64,000 bases of DNA from Pegea sp. RAD2-039 (Eukaryota > Chordata > Thaliacea > Salpida > Salpidae), in assembly GCA_034620365.1 (NCBI GenBank), contig JAQGEQ010000048.1:1-64000 (forward strand), in the 5' to 3' direction. A program made the translations under genes and the position numbers. This document shows, piece by piece, positions 51,635-63,998 of the stretch. Below the pieces are notes generated by a model, which was not told where the DNA came from, searched no databases, and saw only the letters and a list, made by a program, of their open reading frames with translations. Position 1 is the first letter of the stretch; every line of letters starts with the position of its first letter.

Positions 51635-53032
51635 TCTTTTATTTTATATTCGACTTCTTAAAAACGTTTTTAAATAAAATGGACTTTTCCTAATTCACAA
51701 AATCTGAATTTTACATCATTAAAACACCGATTTTATCGACACAAATGTGGAAAGGAATCAAAAATCAGTTGTATGATATTAAATTCAAAGAGGTCATGTT
51801 TGATGTCTAAGATTAACCAGATGAATTATTACTTATTAAAAACAAATCTTACAAAATGTCAATTTTTTATTAACATGTTGAAAACACATTTCAAACTATA
51901 TGTCCTAAACTGATAATTTTTGTTAAAAAATTGTGGATTGAGTTGTTAAATAAAGAACTCAAATTTACACTTTTGAGGTCTTCAGTAGAATTTCAATAAA
52001 AAAACTTTTTATTTAAAGTAAAAAAATTAAGAATTATTTAAGAAATCTTTTTATGGATGCAAGTAATTCTTAAAATGATTACTTTATGACGAAGTTGAAA
52101 TATTATTTGTACATTTTATTTGTTTAATAAATAATCAAAACTTTTTCGCCTACATATAGTTAAAAGAATTTGAAATTGTTAATAAGCTGCAACTCATATT
52201 AAAAACTGAGTTGAAAATAATTTTCTCATCATAAAATTGAAAAGTTGAAGACTTATAAAGATACATTTTATTCACTAAAATGTTCCTCAATTTATAAAAT
52301 TCAAAGCAAAGAGCGCTAGAAAGTAGGCCAAGATAAACTTGCTATAATTGAGTCTTTGTATGTGTCTTTGTACTTATCTCTTGTCAATAAAAAGATAAAA
52401 ATATCGATGAGATAGCTTCAACTATTTCTTTCTCGAAACAGAATGATAAATTTGAGGTTAATTTGGATAAAAAATTCATCATTGATGTATAAAAATACTT
52501 GAAAAGAACTCGTTAAAGCAGAGCTGATTAGAAAAATGAAGTTTTGAAATAATCAGATTTGGTGAAGATCACTTAGTAAATGTTACAAGATTTGAAGTAA
52601 ATTTTCAAATTATTCATTCATCAATTCTATTTGTACAGAAATTAAAACAAATTTGATTAGAAAGATGCAATTTCAGATGAAAGAAAAGATTATCTACATC
52701 ATCAGTCTTTTGATAAAGATAAAGTAAACAATTTCATCTCAAGTGCAAATTAGAAAAAGTTGTTTATCACGATTTACAAAAAGATGAAACTTCACAATCT
52801 AAACCGACTCAATTGCATATTTTAATTGTGGTTTAAGAAATCGATTAGAAAATAAGAAATGGTAACATCACTAAAATAGATTGTACCAATGATGAAAGTT
52901 AGATGATTAAAAAGTTAATGTAGCACCACGATTAAAATTGCTTTCCAACTTCTTCAAATGTTGCTTTTAACTCAAATCATTAAAGAAGATTCCTATACAA
53001 GAAAAATTATTGGAGTGAAGCTCAGGTGATGA
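51635..53032. other. Gap between NF-YC and the JAM-like gene
   Basis: Convergent 3' flanks of both genes. No frames or repeats of note. Confidence 0.6.
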
Positions 53033-56000
53033 TTAGATGATACGTACTGGTCTTACTGATCCTATATCACTGGGAGCTTTAGTAATATGGGGCCCGTCAC
53101 CATCCAGCATGACGTCATTTCCTTCTTGGTCCATACTGATTAATGATAATTAAAATTATTTTATTTTTAAAATTTCACAAATTTTTTTGTGATTGTATCA
53201 ATAAATTGCAAAGTTTAATTTAAAGAAAGTTTTGAATTTAAAAATAAAGATGATTTACTTGTAAATATCGTTGTCAGTATCTTCATCACCTTCAAAATAA
53301 AAGTTAGAATATCATCAATTAAATATAGATATTTATAAACAAAGATAAACACTTTATCATCTCTAAATGAAAATTTATAAAGAAAAGTTTATAAAAAATT
53401 AATCTTATCAGAAGTAAGAAAAGTGTAAGTACCAGTACAAAACCCTCGACGGTAAAGCCACCAGATAATCACACAAATGATCAGAATACCGATCAAAACA
53501 CCGAACACTATTCCAACAATCTGACCAACATTTTGATTTTCTGTAAATTGTCATCGTTAAAAAAATGCTTTTAATAAATCTATTTGTAATTTTGAAAAAT
53601 ATTTTCTACATGTGACTGATTTCGTTTGAAATAGTCTGATGCAAGTGATTTGTGGTTCACAATTTCTCCTTTTCTTTTTGCTTATTTAAAAAAATGATGT
53701 TTTAACAATTTGTTATGAAAAGAGAAAAATTTGTTTAAAAATAAGATTAATTATCAACTGAAAACCAAAAAGAGAAAATTTGGGTTCTGAAAGATAAAAT
53801 TATGAAGTTGTAAATAAGGGTTTATAAATTAAACAAATATTTATTAAACAAAACGACTAGTTTCAAAACTACTTTACCATTTACTAATGTTTATCAAAAT
53901 ATAGAAAGCTTATATTCAATTTGTGAGTAGATAAGAAGTTATCACCAAGAAGCGATATTAAAAACCATTTATCCTAAAAACTTTGACAAAATTATACATT
54001 TAAAAGAGGAAAGAAGAATAAGTTAACAAAAGAACCTTTCTCATTTAAACTAATATGACTAAACTGAACAAATAATAAAAAAAAATCGTCACTTCTACAG
54101 AAAATAAAGTCATAAAAGAATTTTGAGGTCTTAAAATTGATTTCTTTTTACGATATTTTGAAACAAAATTTCAGTTTATTTTAGTCGTAAAATTGAAACA
54201 AAGTGAAAGCAACGAATAATGAGTCATATTTGTTGCTACAAAATTCAATAAGGACAAATTAAACCTAATTAAAGCATGACAAATTACAAAAGTAACATTT
54301 AATGATTTACAAATATTATCAACAAACTCACTTATAGTAAGGTTTACTGTCCTGCAGGTGGACCAGCCCTGGCTGTTGCTAGAATTGCAGTAATACTGAC
54401 CAGCATCAGCGTCATTGACTTCCTAAAAGAGTTAAAGAGAACAAAAGAGTATTTAGGAAGTTTATTGAAGACATTTTAAGTTTGGGAAATTTGAACTTAC
54501 TAATAGTCGAAGAGTTCCAATGCTTTTATCGTATGAAAAACTTGTGTTGGCAAAACGGTTATCTTCTGAACTGTCTGTCGGGAGAGGAATTCCATTCTTG
54601 TACCAGGTGTAAATAGGACTTGGTACTCCTGTAAATAAACTTGTTGGTTTTGTTCAAATGAAGGGAGGTTTTTTAGGTGGAAAAATGTTTCTTAAAATCT
54701 TAAAATGGAATTTATAAAGATTTCTGTTAAGTAGAAAAAACTATTTGAAAATGATAAAAATTGTCAAAGTTTAGAAAATAAAATTTGATAAAGAAAATCA
54801 GAACAACTTAAATAAACAAAACAATAAATTTGTGAGATTTTTTGTGAGGTGTAATTGATTTTAATATAATGGAACCTTCAGATGAAGTACATTTAATCTC
54901 TTGCTGAAATCCACGAGTTAACATTAGGTCACTTGGATAAGCACAAAGTGGTTTTGATGGTGGATCTACAAAAAGCAACATTTTTATTCCAAATAATTAA
55001 TATCATCAAGTACTTACAAACGATAGTGATGATGTATTCGCCTTCAGCTAAACTTTTTGTGTCTGATGCAGAGCACTTGTACTTCCCTACATGTAAATAT
55101 CAACAATATCAAAAACATGACCCTTCTGCTAAATAAAACCTTGTGTACCTGAGTCAGTTTTTGATGTGTTCAGGAACTGTAGGCTTGCTGGAGGTATAAA
55201 AGCAAATCGTTTGTTCATTGATGAATCATCTTTGACAAGATATGAAGATGAAGTTCCACTTACATCTTTAGAATATGTCCAAGAAACTCTAGCAATAAAA
55301 TAGTTTTGTTCATGATTTCACAACGGTAGAAATATTTAGCAAAATCTTCTGTTTAACAATCAATTATACCGACAATTGCAAATTATTATCAAATTGTGTT
55401 GATGACACAACTGCAAAGTTTTTAAAAAGTAAATTTCTTGCTTGTTTAAAAATGAACTTTGTATTAAATGAAATTTTAAGTAAAAAATAGAGAAATCTTA
55501 TAATATTAGTAAATAAAATAAAGCGAATAATTACTCGTAAGGAGACTGGTTTTCGGTAACAGCACAAGCTAATGTAACAGGAAGTCCAAATTCTAAATCT
55601 TTTTCGACAGGTCCAGTAACTCCATTTTCCAAAGTTACTTTTATTTGAACAGATATGCTAGCTGTTCAAATTAAGTATAATTGTAAAATAACTGATTTTA
55701 AGCCTTACTCTAATTCTATTTATATCTTATTTAAATTTTCTTATTAGATACAGAAATGTTTAGTTTACAATAAAGAAATAATAATCAGAATACTTTTACT
55801 AAGTTTTTTCTAGAATACAAAGAATTAATTCAAAAGCTAAAAGTTGAAACCAGTTTAAACCAAACAATAAATATTAAATAAACCATCGAATAAAAATTTA
55901 GTTCAATAATTTGATAGGAAATACTAACAATTAAACAATTTGTAAAGTTTTCACAAAAGTAAAAAATTATTTAAGTATTTTAAATCATGAAGCTAATCGG

Positions 56001-56346
56001 TTTAATTAGTTATTTAAAACCATTAAATAGACTTAAAAATGGGTAATATATATTTAAATATTTACACTAAGAATATAATAATATTCTTAAGTTATTAAAA
56101 TTAAGTTTAATTATGCAATAAACAATTGTATATATTATGATTTATAATTTGATGCTGAAAGCAAATTTAAATTTATAACTATTTTTGTTTGAAACAAAAC
56201 AGTTTAAAAAATATTTACAAATAAAGTAAAACTGAATAAGAAAAGCCTAAAAGCATCATAATTGTATTAACTGATAATAAATAAAACAGAATTTCACCTG
56301 ATATTAACAACAAAAAGCAAATAACTTGGTTTGACTTAATCATCAT
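53033..56346 (-). CDS. Junctional adhesion molecule-like two-Ig membrane protein
   Basis: Ten exons (minus): 56298-56346, 55535-55661, 55149-55288, 55018-55086, 54876-54965, 54501-54628, 54332-54422, 53433-53540, 53259-53289, 53033-53135; phases agree, 311 residues (human JAM-A 299). Signal peptide about 1-19 (ICFLLLISASIS). Ig domain 1 with Cys 49 and Cys 110 (WTY and GKYKC); linker YPPSKP is typical of the JAM/CT-X group; Ig domain 2 with Cys 154 and Cys 213 (YTWYKNGIPLP, DAGQYYC). TM about 237-258 (VGIVFGVLIGILIICVIIWWLY), then a short acidic tail ending VRPVRII. Vertebrate JAMs end in a PDZ ligand; this C-terminus is hydrophobic but not a standard match. Type I cell-surface adhesion protein by architecture. 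The TM intron side (53541-54331) is the longest intron after 55662-56297. Confidence 0.88.
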
Positions 56347-57965
56347 TTTAATAAATTTCTCAATAAATTGAACTGTAAAAAATCAAATATTAAATTAGAT
56401 CAATAAGATATTACCTAGTAATTGTTTATTAATATAGTAAATGTTTATAAGCCTTTAGAGGAAATACAATTCCTATAAAGTTAATGTAATATAAAATCTG
56501 CCATAAAAAATAACAAATAATTATTATTACCTAATAAAGTAATCAGTTATTACATAAAAATTATATTTGGATTAAGCTTAAAATATTTACTTCAGATTCG
56601 ACAAAAAGTAAATCTATAAAATCAAATAAAACTGAATTACTTCCTAAAAGGAAATAATAAAACTCAAATAACTTTAAAATAAATATACAAAAATATTCTT
56701 TATTTTCTATTAAAACCATCAACCAGATACTAAATTTAATTCATTAATTTTAATATAATTCTTTTGAATAATAAACTTTTTCCAAAAGAAATCTAGTTTT
56801 ATTAAAATGTAAATCATTTTAAAAAAAGTATAAATTCAAGTGTTTGTATGCTACCAAACAATAAACCAAAGATATTAAATATTATTCTTTAATCGAAAAT
56901 TTTAACAAAAACAGATAATAAAATAATATAAAAATGCGAAATCTTTTAGAACACAAAACCATTTTAGAAAAAATGCAAACAACCATAACTTTTACTTGAC
57001 TTATAGTTAACAATTGTGTGTATGAGTTCTAAATATATTATTATAATACTTTAAATAAAAACCGGTTGTTTTTTCACTCCAAGCCAATAACTTCAATAAA
57101 TAAAAATATTTTAAGCAGATTTTTACATTTTGCTCACAAAAGTTATCATTAATATTTTTTATGGTAAAAGATTTCTTCTAAAAATCAATCTAGTTTATCT
57201 AACTTGCCAATCTTTTATGTTATTCTCATCTCGTACAAATACTTACTAAAGAATGAATAAAATTCGAAACTCAGTGTATTTTAAAATTAGACCTCACCCT
57301 AACTACGAAAAAAGTTCGTACTACAGAGAAAATACTAAATTAACATTATTACTTTGGAAACCCTTGTTATTTATATTTGAAAAATTTTGCTCAAATTTCA
57401 AATGATAAATTTGTGCAACAAAATAAAATCAGCAAATCAACTTTTGACATTTATTTTTTTAATAAAATTGATAAAAAAGGAGTGTTCTTACAAATAAAGG
57501 TTGTAATATTATGACTTTCAAAATTATTTTTATTGTAGAAATACATGGAGTCCCAACTTCTAGAAAATTGTTTAGCCAATATTGAATTGGCGGACTACCT
57601 ACTTACTGTTGTCACTTGAAACTGTCAAAAATTTATTGTTGAAGTATGTTTATGTAACCTCAACAATCCAATTGGCTTTGTTTATGCCCTAATCTCACCT
57701 AAAAGGTTATTAATAAAATTTATCTACCTTTTATCTACCTCACACATAAACTATGAAATAATTAGAGTGCACTCAAGTAATAAAGTCATAGCCAAAGAAA
57801 AAAAATAGTATTGGTTAGGTTTTAAAGAATAAACAATTTTGCAAAAACTGTCTTTATTTTAAAAGTATAAATTTTCTCCAGAACAGCAAAAAAAAATTCT
57901 TTTTAAGGTACAAAACTCTATTCAGTAACCACTACTTTAAATGAAAACAGAACACGAGCCTAAAT
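56347..57965. other. AT-rich gap between JAM-like and RING genes
   Basis: 5' flank of the JAM-like gene and 3' flank of the RING gene. No gene seen. Confidence 0.6.
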
Positions 57966-58557
57966 TTAACGGCGATGATTATTGACAAATACATAGCGGT
58001 TATGAAAAATTCTTTTTACCGTAGGCTCACAATCTGAATCACTGGAGTCAGTTGAAGAATCACTGCTACTGCTAACTTCACAACCGTCATCATCATCACC
58101 ACTATCACTATCACTCTCAGGATTTTCCTCCAATTTAATCTTCAAAGTGAAATTCAAATGCTTTGATGCTTTGATAGATGTTGAAGCCTGACCACCAGCT
58201 TCTCTTTTAGATCGTTTCTGTGAAAGAAAATTGTTAACAAAATACCTTCTAAAACACGCAACAACCGAAGGCATAGAAGCTACAGGAAGGTTTTCGACAC
58301 TACTTCCAAAAGACGTTCGTCTACGACACAGAGGACATCGAACACTTTTAGCACCTCTTTGAACACATCCTTCATTGAAAAAAAGCAAACAAGATTTTAA
58401 GCTCATTATTAAGTAACACTTTTTTTATTGGTATACCTTGAATGCATTTGGTGCAAAACTTATGCCAGCATTGTAAAAATCTCGGTCGAGTCAACTTAGA
58501 GAGACACACAGCACAATCTTCCCCGCTATACCTCAAGCACTTTGTTTTAACCGGCAT
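57966..58557 (-). CDS. Small C3HC4 RING-finger protein
   Basis: Two exons (minus): 58437-58557 and 57966-58369, split by a 67-nt intron; 174 residues. N-terminal RING: Cys 15, 18, 30, His 32, Cys 35, 38, 52, 55 (EDCAVCLSKLTRPRFLQCWH...FCTKC...RCPLC), the C3HC4 pattern of E3 ubiquitin ligases. The rest has a basic segment (QKRSKREAG), then a long acidic Ser/Asp run (ESDSDSGDDDDG...SSSSDSSTDSSDSD), ending VKRIFHNRYVFVNNHRR. No B-box or other domain. E3 activity follows from the family; partner and specific name unknown. Confidence 0.82.
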
Positions 58558-58884
58558 TTTAAGTAAAATTCAGCAAAAAGGGAACCGTAGAAAAAAAACT
58601 TGTAAAGCCAATAAAGAACTATTAAAATTTGCAACTAGAGTTGTTTGCTGTTTAACGCAAAATAGACAAGTGATAAAATCCTAAACTGCCTACAAATTTA
58701 ACCTTAAATATTGCGTTTTTCTAAATTACTAAACGTCAACTTTGATTAAAAATATAAGAATACAAAAAAAATTCAAGTAAACGATTACAAAAGTATAACT
58801 TCTTTATTACAAAAACGCGAAAGATGGCGCTTAATTTTGAACAACAAAATTCACTTTTCAATAGATATTATGAAGAATCTAGAC
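58558..58884. other. Short gap upstream of the RING gene
   Basis: Probable RING promoter, next to LINE debris. Nothing else seen. Confidence 0.55.
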
Positions 58885-59780
58885 TCAGTTTAGGTTAAAG
58901 AAATAATAATCCAAAAATGGAAGAAAAAGCACAAAGACTCATAAGATATGAAAAACGAGCTCAGTTCTTTCAACAGAATCAATAACATCCCTAAAGAATT
59001 ATACTAAAACCTACTTAGCAAAGGTATAGAAGTAAAGAAGGCCAATTAATAAAGTACAAGATTTTTGGCAAGGTATTTGGAGTAAACAGTGAATAATGAC
59101 AACATAGAATGGATTCTTACAGAAGCTGAGGATATGCGACACATACCCAAGCATCAGTGGAATCTAATATCAGTTGTAAAAGTTTCTCAGGCGCTGAAAA
59201 AGATGCAGGCATAGAAGTCACCCTGGTAATGACAAAGTGCCAAACTTCTGGTTGCAATACCTGCATACTGTACATATAGTAACTGCAATCCAACTAAACA
59301 AACTCATGCAATTTACTACCAAGGAACCATCTTGACGCACACAGAGAGTAACATATCTACTCCCGAAGTCAGACAAAACAACAACGAAATCCAAAAAATT
59401 ACCGACCAATTACCAGCTTAAGTATTTGATATAAAGTACTTACTTTGATTCTTACTTAAAAAATCTACGAGTACTTTGAAGAAAACAATCTAATACTTTT
59501 GCAACAACAACAAAATGACGAAAAGGGTCAGCTTCTTATTCATAAAATGATTTAGGAAGACAGCCATAAAAAGTATAAAAATTTCACTACGGCATATATT
59601 GACTATGGTAAGGTCTAAGATAACACCCCCTATTCCTGAATCATCAAATCAATGGAGCTGCATCAAATATCTTCAATAATAATCAAGATTATGAACAATT
59701 TAATGAAAACCGGAGCATTATACTATATCTGGTAAGTATCAGGATGTTCAATTATAGTAGGAACAGAATAACTTCACTGG
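58885..59780 (+). mobile_element. LINE reverse-transcriptase remnant, family B
   Basis: Plus-strand frames, interrupted by stops, read in order AQRLIRYEKRAQFFQQN (58927-58980), EWILTEAEDMRHIPKHQWNL (59108-59165), FWLQYLHTV (59240-59270), RVTYLLPK-SDK (59345-59380), then GQLLIHKMI-ED (59530-59560), AYIDYGKV-DNTP-S-IIKSMELHQIS (59590-59675). This is the N-terminal to palm region of a non-LTR RT of the kind often labelled R2-like in invertebrate genomes (IRRYEKR..., EDMRHIPKHQWNP, KNYRPITC..., WIDYKKAFDSVPH). It is a different family from the pieces at 25-48 kb. Dead. Confidence 0.75.
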
Positions 59781-60730
59781 CATATTTGTAAGGTTACCTG
59801 TATATATATAAGTAAATAAATAAGGAAGAGCTTATTAACGATATGAGTAGTAGGAGGTCCGATGCTTATACGAAGAGTTAAGGAACAACGGCGTGAAGAT
59901 TTGGCGGTCTATCAGATTTCATACAGAGTAATAAAGAGGATAAATCTGATCTACTTTACTTGATGATTGATAATCTAATCTACAACCTGCTGATGGGAAA
60001 GGAAGAGAATGGAGAGATGGATGAATCTGGTGCGTATGTTTTTAATAAATAAGAGCTTAAGTACTAGGAGGTCTATCAGATTTCTAAAGTATGCGCGCGC
60101 TTACTACTTTATAAGCTTTTGTCTACTCACAGTTGAGCTGCTTATTGTTACTTGTGCTCGTTGTGTGCGCATTTTATAATTCCTTTTTAAAAAGATCAAT
60201 ACAATCATATAATCTTCATCCAAGATTATCATTAAAGTATTTAAATTAATTTCATTTTTTAATTAAGTTGCAAACTTGTAATAATATATAATAATATATT
60301 AATAAATATAAGACACTTTAATAAAATAGGGAAATATCGAAATAAATTATAAAAAAATTAATAAGATTAAAATAGTTGAAAAATTAAACTTTTCTTTGTG
60401 TCTTTTATCAGCGAATTTACAAGTTTTATAACTTAGATAAAAGTTAGATCTTCAAAAAAACTTCTGATGTAGGTTAAAACAAAATTAATTTCATTCAATA
60501 GTTATCAAAAACATTTATTCCAAAATTAATTTTTCTATAGATTTGAAAGCTAGCGAGAGAACAACTAAATCAATGATTAGTGAATCAGAAATTGATGGAT
60601 TGATAAAATATTTTCAGTGAATAATTTTTCGGCGTTTGATCCTTCAAACAAATTTCAAAGATACCTAGAAAAAAAGTGTTGACTGGAAAGAAAGAACAGC
60701 ACAGTGTTGAGAAAATTTGTAGCTGAATGG
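59781..60730. other. Gap between LINE B and BBOF1
   Basis: The first 400 nt are GC-richer and may continue the LINE; GGTCTATCAGATTTC occurs at 59906 and 60070. The rest is AT-rich. Confidence 0.5.
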
Positions 60731-62886
60731 TCAAATTGCCGGTAAAGCACAATTGGACTTTGTTATTTGATTTTGTTGGGTTATGAACGTGTTACAAATC
60801 TCATCTTGATCTTCTTTTTCAAGAATTTTGGTCGCAATCTCCTCACTGAAAAAGCAAATTACAAATCTGTAATTTAGTTTGACAAAACTGTTACCTTTCA
60901 GGTATGATTTGAGATGGAGAAGGAAAGCTTTGAGGTTTTTCTACTTTTGACATCCGGACTTTATTAATTTTTGCAAAGAGCAATCTCAAGACTTTTTCTT
61001 TTTGCTCCCATGTAAGCTCACAGATGTCAGTATTAATCTTCAGTTTTGAACTAAAACAAATATCTTCTACAATCTCTCTTTTTGATAAGATCTTCTTACG
61101 TGTTTGAAGCAGCTTCCAAATCATCAAAGACACTATTTGTACTGCGCTGAGCCTTCTTAAAAGTGCGAATTTTTGGAAACTCTGCTTTTCCAGAATAAGC
61201 AGCAACCATCTTTTGTTGGTAAGCATCTTTGGCAGCAGTTATATACTTAGCTCTATGAAAAGCATTACAATAGTTGAACTAATTGCTACAAAACCTATCT
61301 TTGTATAATTGTAATACCTGCTAAGATTAATTTCATCGCGAACCTGCTGTAAGGCAGCATGAAAAAAAGCTTCAAGGTCTGTTCGCTCATCAACAATATT
61401 CTTGGCTAAAATTTTCACCTGGATAATCGCACATGAAGAAGTTGAAGAATCTGATTTGATGCAATCTCACTCTATTTGCTTCACGGTCCTTAACCATAAG
61501 CAGTTGCTGTAATCGTTCAATCTCGTCATGGCTCGCAGCGACTTCCATCTTTGTATGATCTTGCATCTTTCGTCTTTCTTCTTGAAAATCAAATATCTAA
61601 AAAAAGATCAATATAATCTTCATCCAACTGTTTAATATGTTCACCATGTTGCTGATTGCTAGTTCTAATTGATGGACTTTGCCGCGTAAAGCTTTTATCT
61701 CTTGTTTGTTTTTGTGATTTTCAATAATTTTTTCCTTCACAGCAAACTCATTTGTTTCATTTTCTTTTTTTAGTCTATCTCTTTCCTCTTTAATTGCTTC
61801 GAATCGTTTTTTTCCTTCTAAATTTTCCTGGTAAATAAAGAAATCGAAATATTTCAAATTTTTTTATCATATATTTCCTGGCTGGCTTCTTCTTACAGTC
61901 AAGTGAAAATTGAGTTCTTTGGTCAATCGAATATTTTCTCTGTAAATGTTCCGCGTTGATTCATCTAATTTGCTGATGGCTTCGTTATGAGCTCTTTCAG
62001 CAAGCTCTGATAGTTTTTCATTTGCTTCTTTTTCCAGCCTCAATTTTTCATCAAAAAACTAAAGTTTGCAGTAATTAATATTTGGTAACAAAATTATAAT
62101 AAATAAAAACCTTTTGTTCCATTCGTTGCAAAGATTGTTTGTGATCTTGGTTGGTTTGGTATAGATTTCCACGAATGTCTTCTAGCTCCGACTGCATCTG
62201 AAGTCTTTTTCTTCGAAAATCTTTTACCATTTTCAACTCTCGTTGAATTAATCGAACTTCAGTCGATTTTTCGACTAGTAGCTGCTCCAATGATGAGATT
62301 CGGCTTGTGAAGTTTTTCGTCTTTTATAAGAGATGATTTTAAGATTTACAAAGATAAAGAGCTTTACCTTACCATCTCTTCTTTTTCTAAACTTGTTTCT
62401 TTTTTTACATCTCGAATTAGTTGGCTTAATTGAGCGATCTTTCACAAAATACCTGATTAGAAGTTGATTACCGCCCAGACTTTGTTTACCTGTTCATCTT
62501 TGATCAGATCTTCCTTTTTCAAATAAGTGATCACTTCAATAGTGTCTCTCTCTGCTTGATACAAAGTATCATGAAGTTTCTCGTTCTCAGCGGCAACCTT
62601 TCGACAATTCTCTCTGTTGTACAAACCCACCTATCGTAAATGCTCAAACGTCTTTTTACTGTCTCACTCACTTAAATTCATTTCGAGATCTCTCACTAGC
62701 TTCTAATTTCACATTCATCAACTGAGAGTTAGCGATCGCCGACGCTAATTCTACATCTTGATGTTTTGGCGGTTTACTTTCTTTCTTCTTTTTTCTAAAG
62801 TAATAAAACATCGAATCATGACACCACTAATAAAAATGTTATCAACAAAAAACTAACCCATCTTTTTTTCCTTTTTTAGGTGGCAT
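60731..62886 (-). CDS. BBOF1: Basal body-orientation factor 1 (BBOF1 / CCDC176)
   Basis: Coiled-coil protein needed in multiciliated cells to align and hold basal bodies and, in sperm, to keep the axoneme. Twelve exons (minus): 62858-62886, 62672-62794, 62490-62613, 62373-62438, 62111-62320, 61897-62058, 61645-61827, 61471-61596, 61318-61418, 61100-61252, 60895-61050, 60731-60845; 515 residues (human 529). N-terminus is MPPKKGKKDGKKKK as in the family. Long coiled coil: AERDTIEVITYLKK, IQRELKMVKDFRRKR, SELAERAHNEAISKL, KVHQLELAISNM, EIERLQQLLMVKDREANRV. Near the C-terminus are the hallmark blocks SGKAEFPKIRTF and ICELTWEQKEKVLRLLFAKI. Exon 3 acceptor chosen at 62614 because it keeps phase and homology. 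It lies 335 nt downstream of the JHY-like stop on the same strand. Confidence 0.95.
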
Positions 62887-63221
62887 CTTTACATTATTTT
62901 ATTAATTCAAACTTCCAGAAGCAAAATATTCAGCATTTTTATTTCAATATAAATCTACAAATGATTAGAATTTAAATATTGGCTTTCAAATATAAAACTG
63001 ATAATTCTCGCTTAATAAAAACAATTTTGCTAAATATAGAAATCAGTAGACACAGTTATCAAAAGCAAACAAGTTCAGCCTTAATTTTGATAATCAAATC
63101 AAGACCATTGAACATAAAGAAAAGAGAAAAAGAAAAAAAACATTTCAAATGACAGATATCTTTTTTAAACAAAAGTTTATTAAACAAATGAAAGGAACAA
63201 TTGCCAAGTCCTCTTTATTCG
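62887..63221. other. Short gap between the JHY-like and BBOF1 genes
   Basis: 335 nt, AT-rich, with the 3' end of one ciliary-type gene and the 5' flank of the next. No RFX X-box seen. Confidence 0.6.
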
Positions 63222-63998
63222 TCAAAGGTTTACTTGTTTAGCTGTCAAATGAGCAACAATTGCTTTTTCACGCTCGTGACGTTCACGAAGTTCACGAATC
63301 AAATCGATGTTGACATCTTCACCGTCAGTAGAATGTTTCTGGCGGTTGATGACGTCATCCTTGCTGACAGTGAACGTGGAGCTGCTTCTACGCTTTGTCT
63401 GACTCCCATCCATATCTTCTTCTTGATTCTTTTTGATTATCTGAGGAATTTTCGAATGTATGTTTTGCTTCTCCGAAATCACTGCTACTAATTTCGGTTT
63501 CGGGACTTTTTTCGCGTAGTTAAGAGCTCGTTCACGACCTTCTTTTCGCTTTGCTATCAACTCATTTTGCTCCGGCCGATATTGAGGAATTTTTGAGACT
63601 CTTTGAATTGATCTTGGTGAAGATCGATCGATCACTTCTCTGTGCTGCATACGGACTCGGTCAGAATACTTTTTAGCCCTGGTCGACTTCTCTGATTTCT
63701 CTTTAGCTGCTGACAGGTCAGGTCCCAATCCTCCTAGCTTCACTTCTTTCTTGAAATTGCGATAATCGTTCAGTGTGTATGTCTTGTAATTAGTTTTCGG
63801 ACTTTCAGGTGATCCAAGATCCTTTGAAGTAGGAATTGGAGGTAAAGGGAGCTTCTTGGGAGCAGTTTTTTGATCTTCTGCTTTTCTTGATTCCTTTTCG
63901 TCATCAGGGAGTGGGTTAGGAGCGGGATACATATGATGAGATTGATCGTGAAGAGCTAGGTGCGGAGGATAGATGTATCCTCCATTAATCGCTCTCAT
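63222..63998 (-). CDS. JHY (C11orf63)-like protein, last exon, partial
   Basis: 258 codons open to the window edge, stop at 63222-63224. The bases just upstream read AG before ATG, so 63998 may be a splice acceptor and the gene is probably longer. Hydrophilic, Pro/Lys/Arg-rich. The segment TYTLNDYRNFKKEVKLGGLG followed by PDL recalls the conserved block of JHY, whose loss in mice gives hydrocephalus with abnormal ependymal cilia. A C-terminal charged helix (LIRELRERHEREKAIVAHLT) follows. The identity rests mainly on that one block, so moderate confidence. Tight tandem position before BBOF1 suits a ciliary role. Confidence 0.5.
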   Translation of the reverse strand: MRAINGGYIYPPHLALHDQSHHMYPAPNPLPDDEKESRKAEDQKTAPKKLPLPPIPTSKDLGSPESPKTNYKTYTLNDYRNFKKEVKLGGLGPDLSAAKEKSEKSTRAKKYSDRVRMQHREVIDRSSPRSIQRVSKIPQYRPEQNELIAKRKEGRERALNYAKKVPKPKLVAVISEKQNIHSKIPQIIKKNQEEDMDGSQTKRRSSSTFTVSKDDVINRQKHSTDGEDVNIDLIRELRERHEREKAIVAHLTAKQVNL

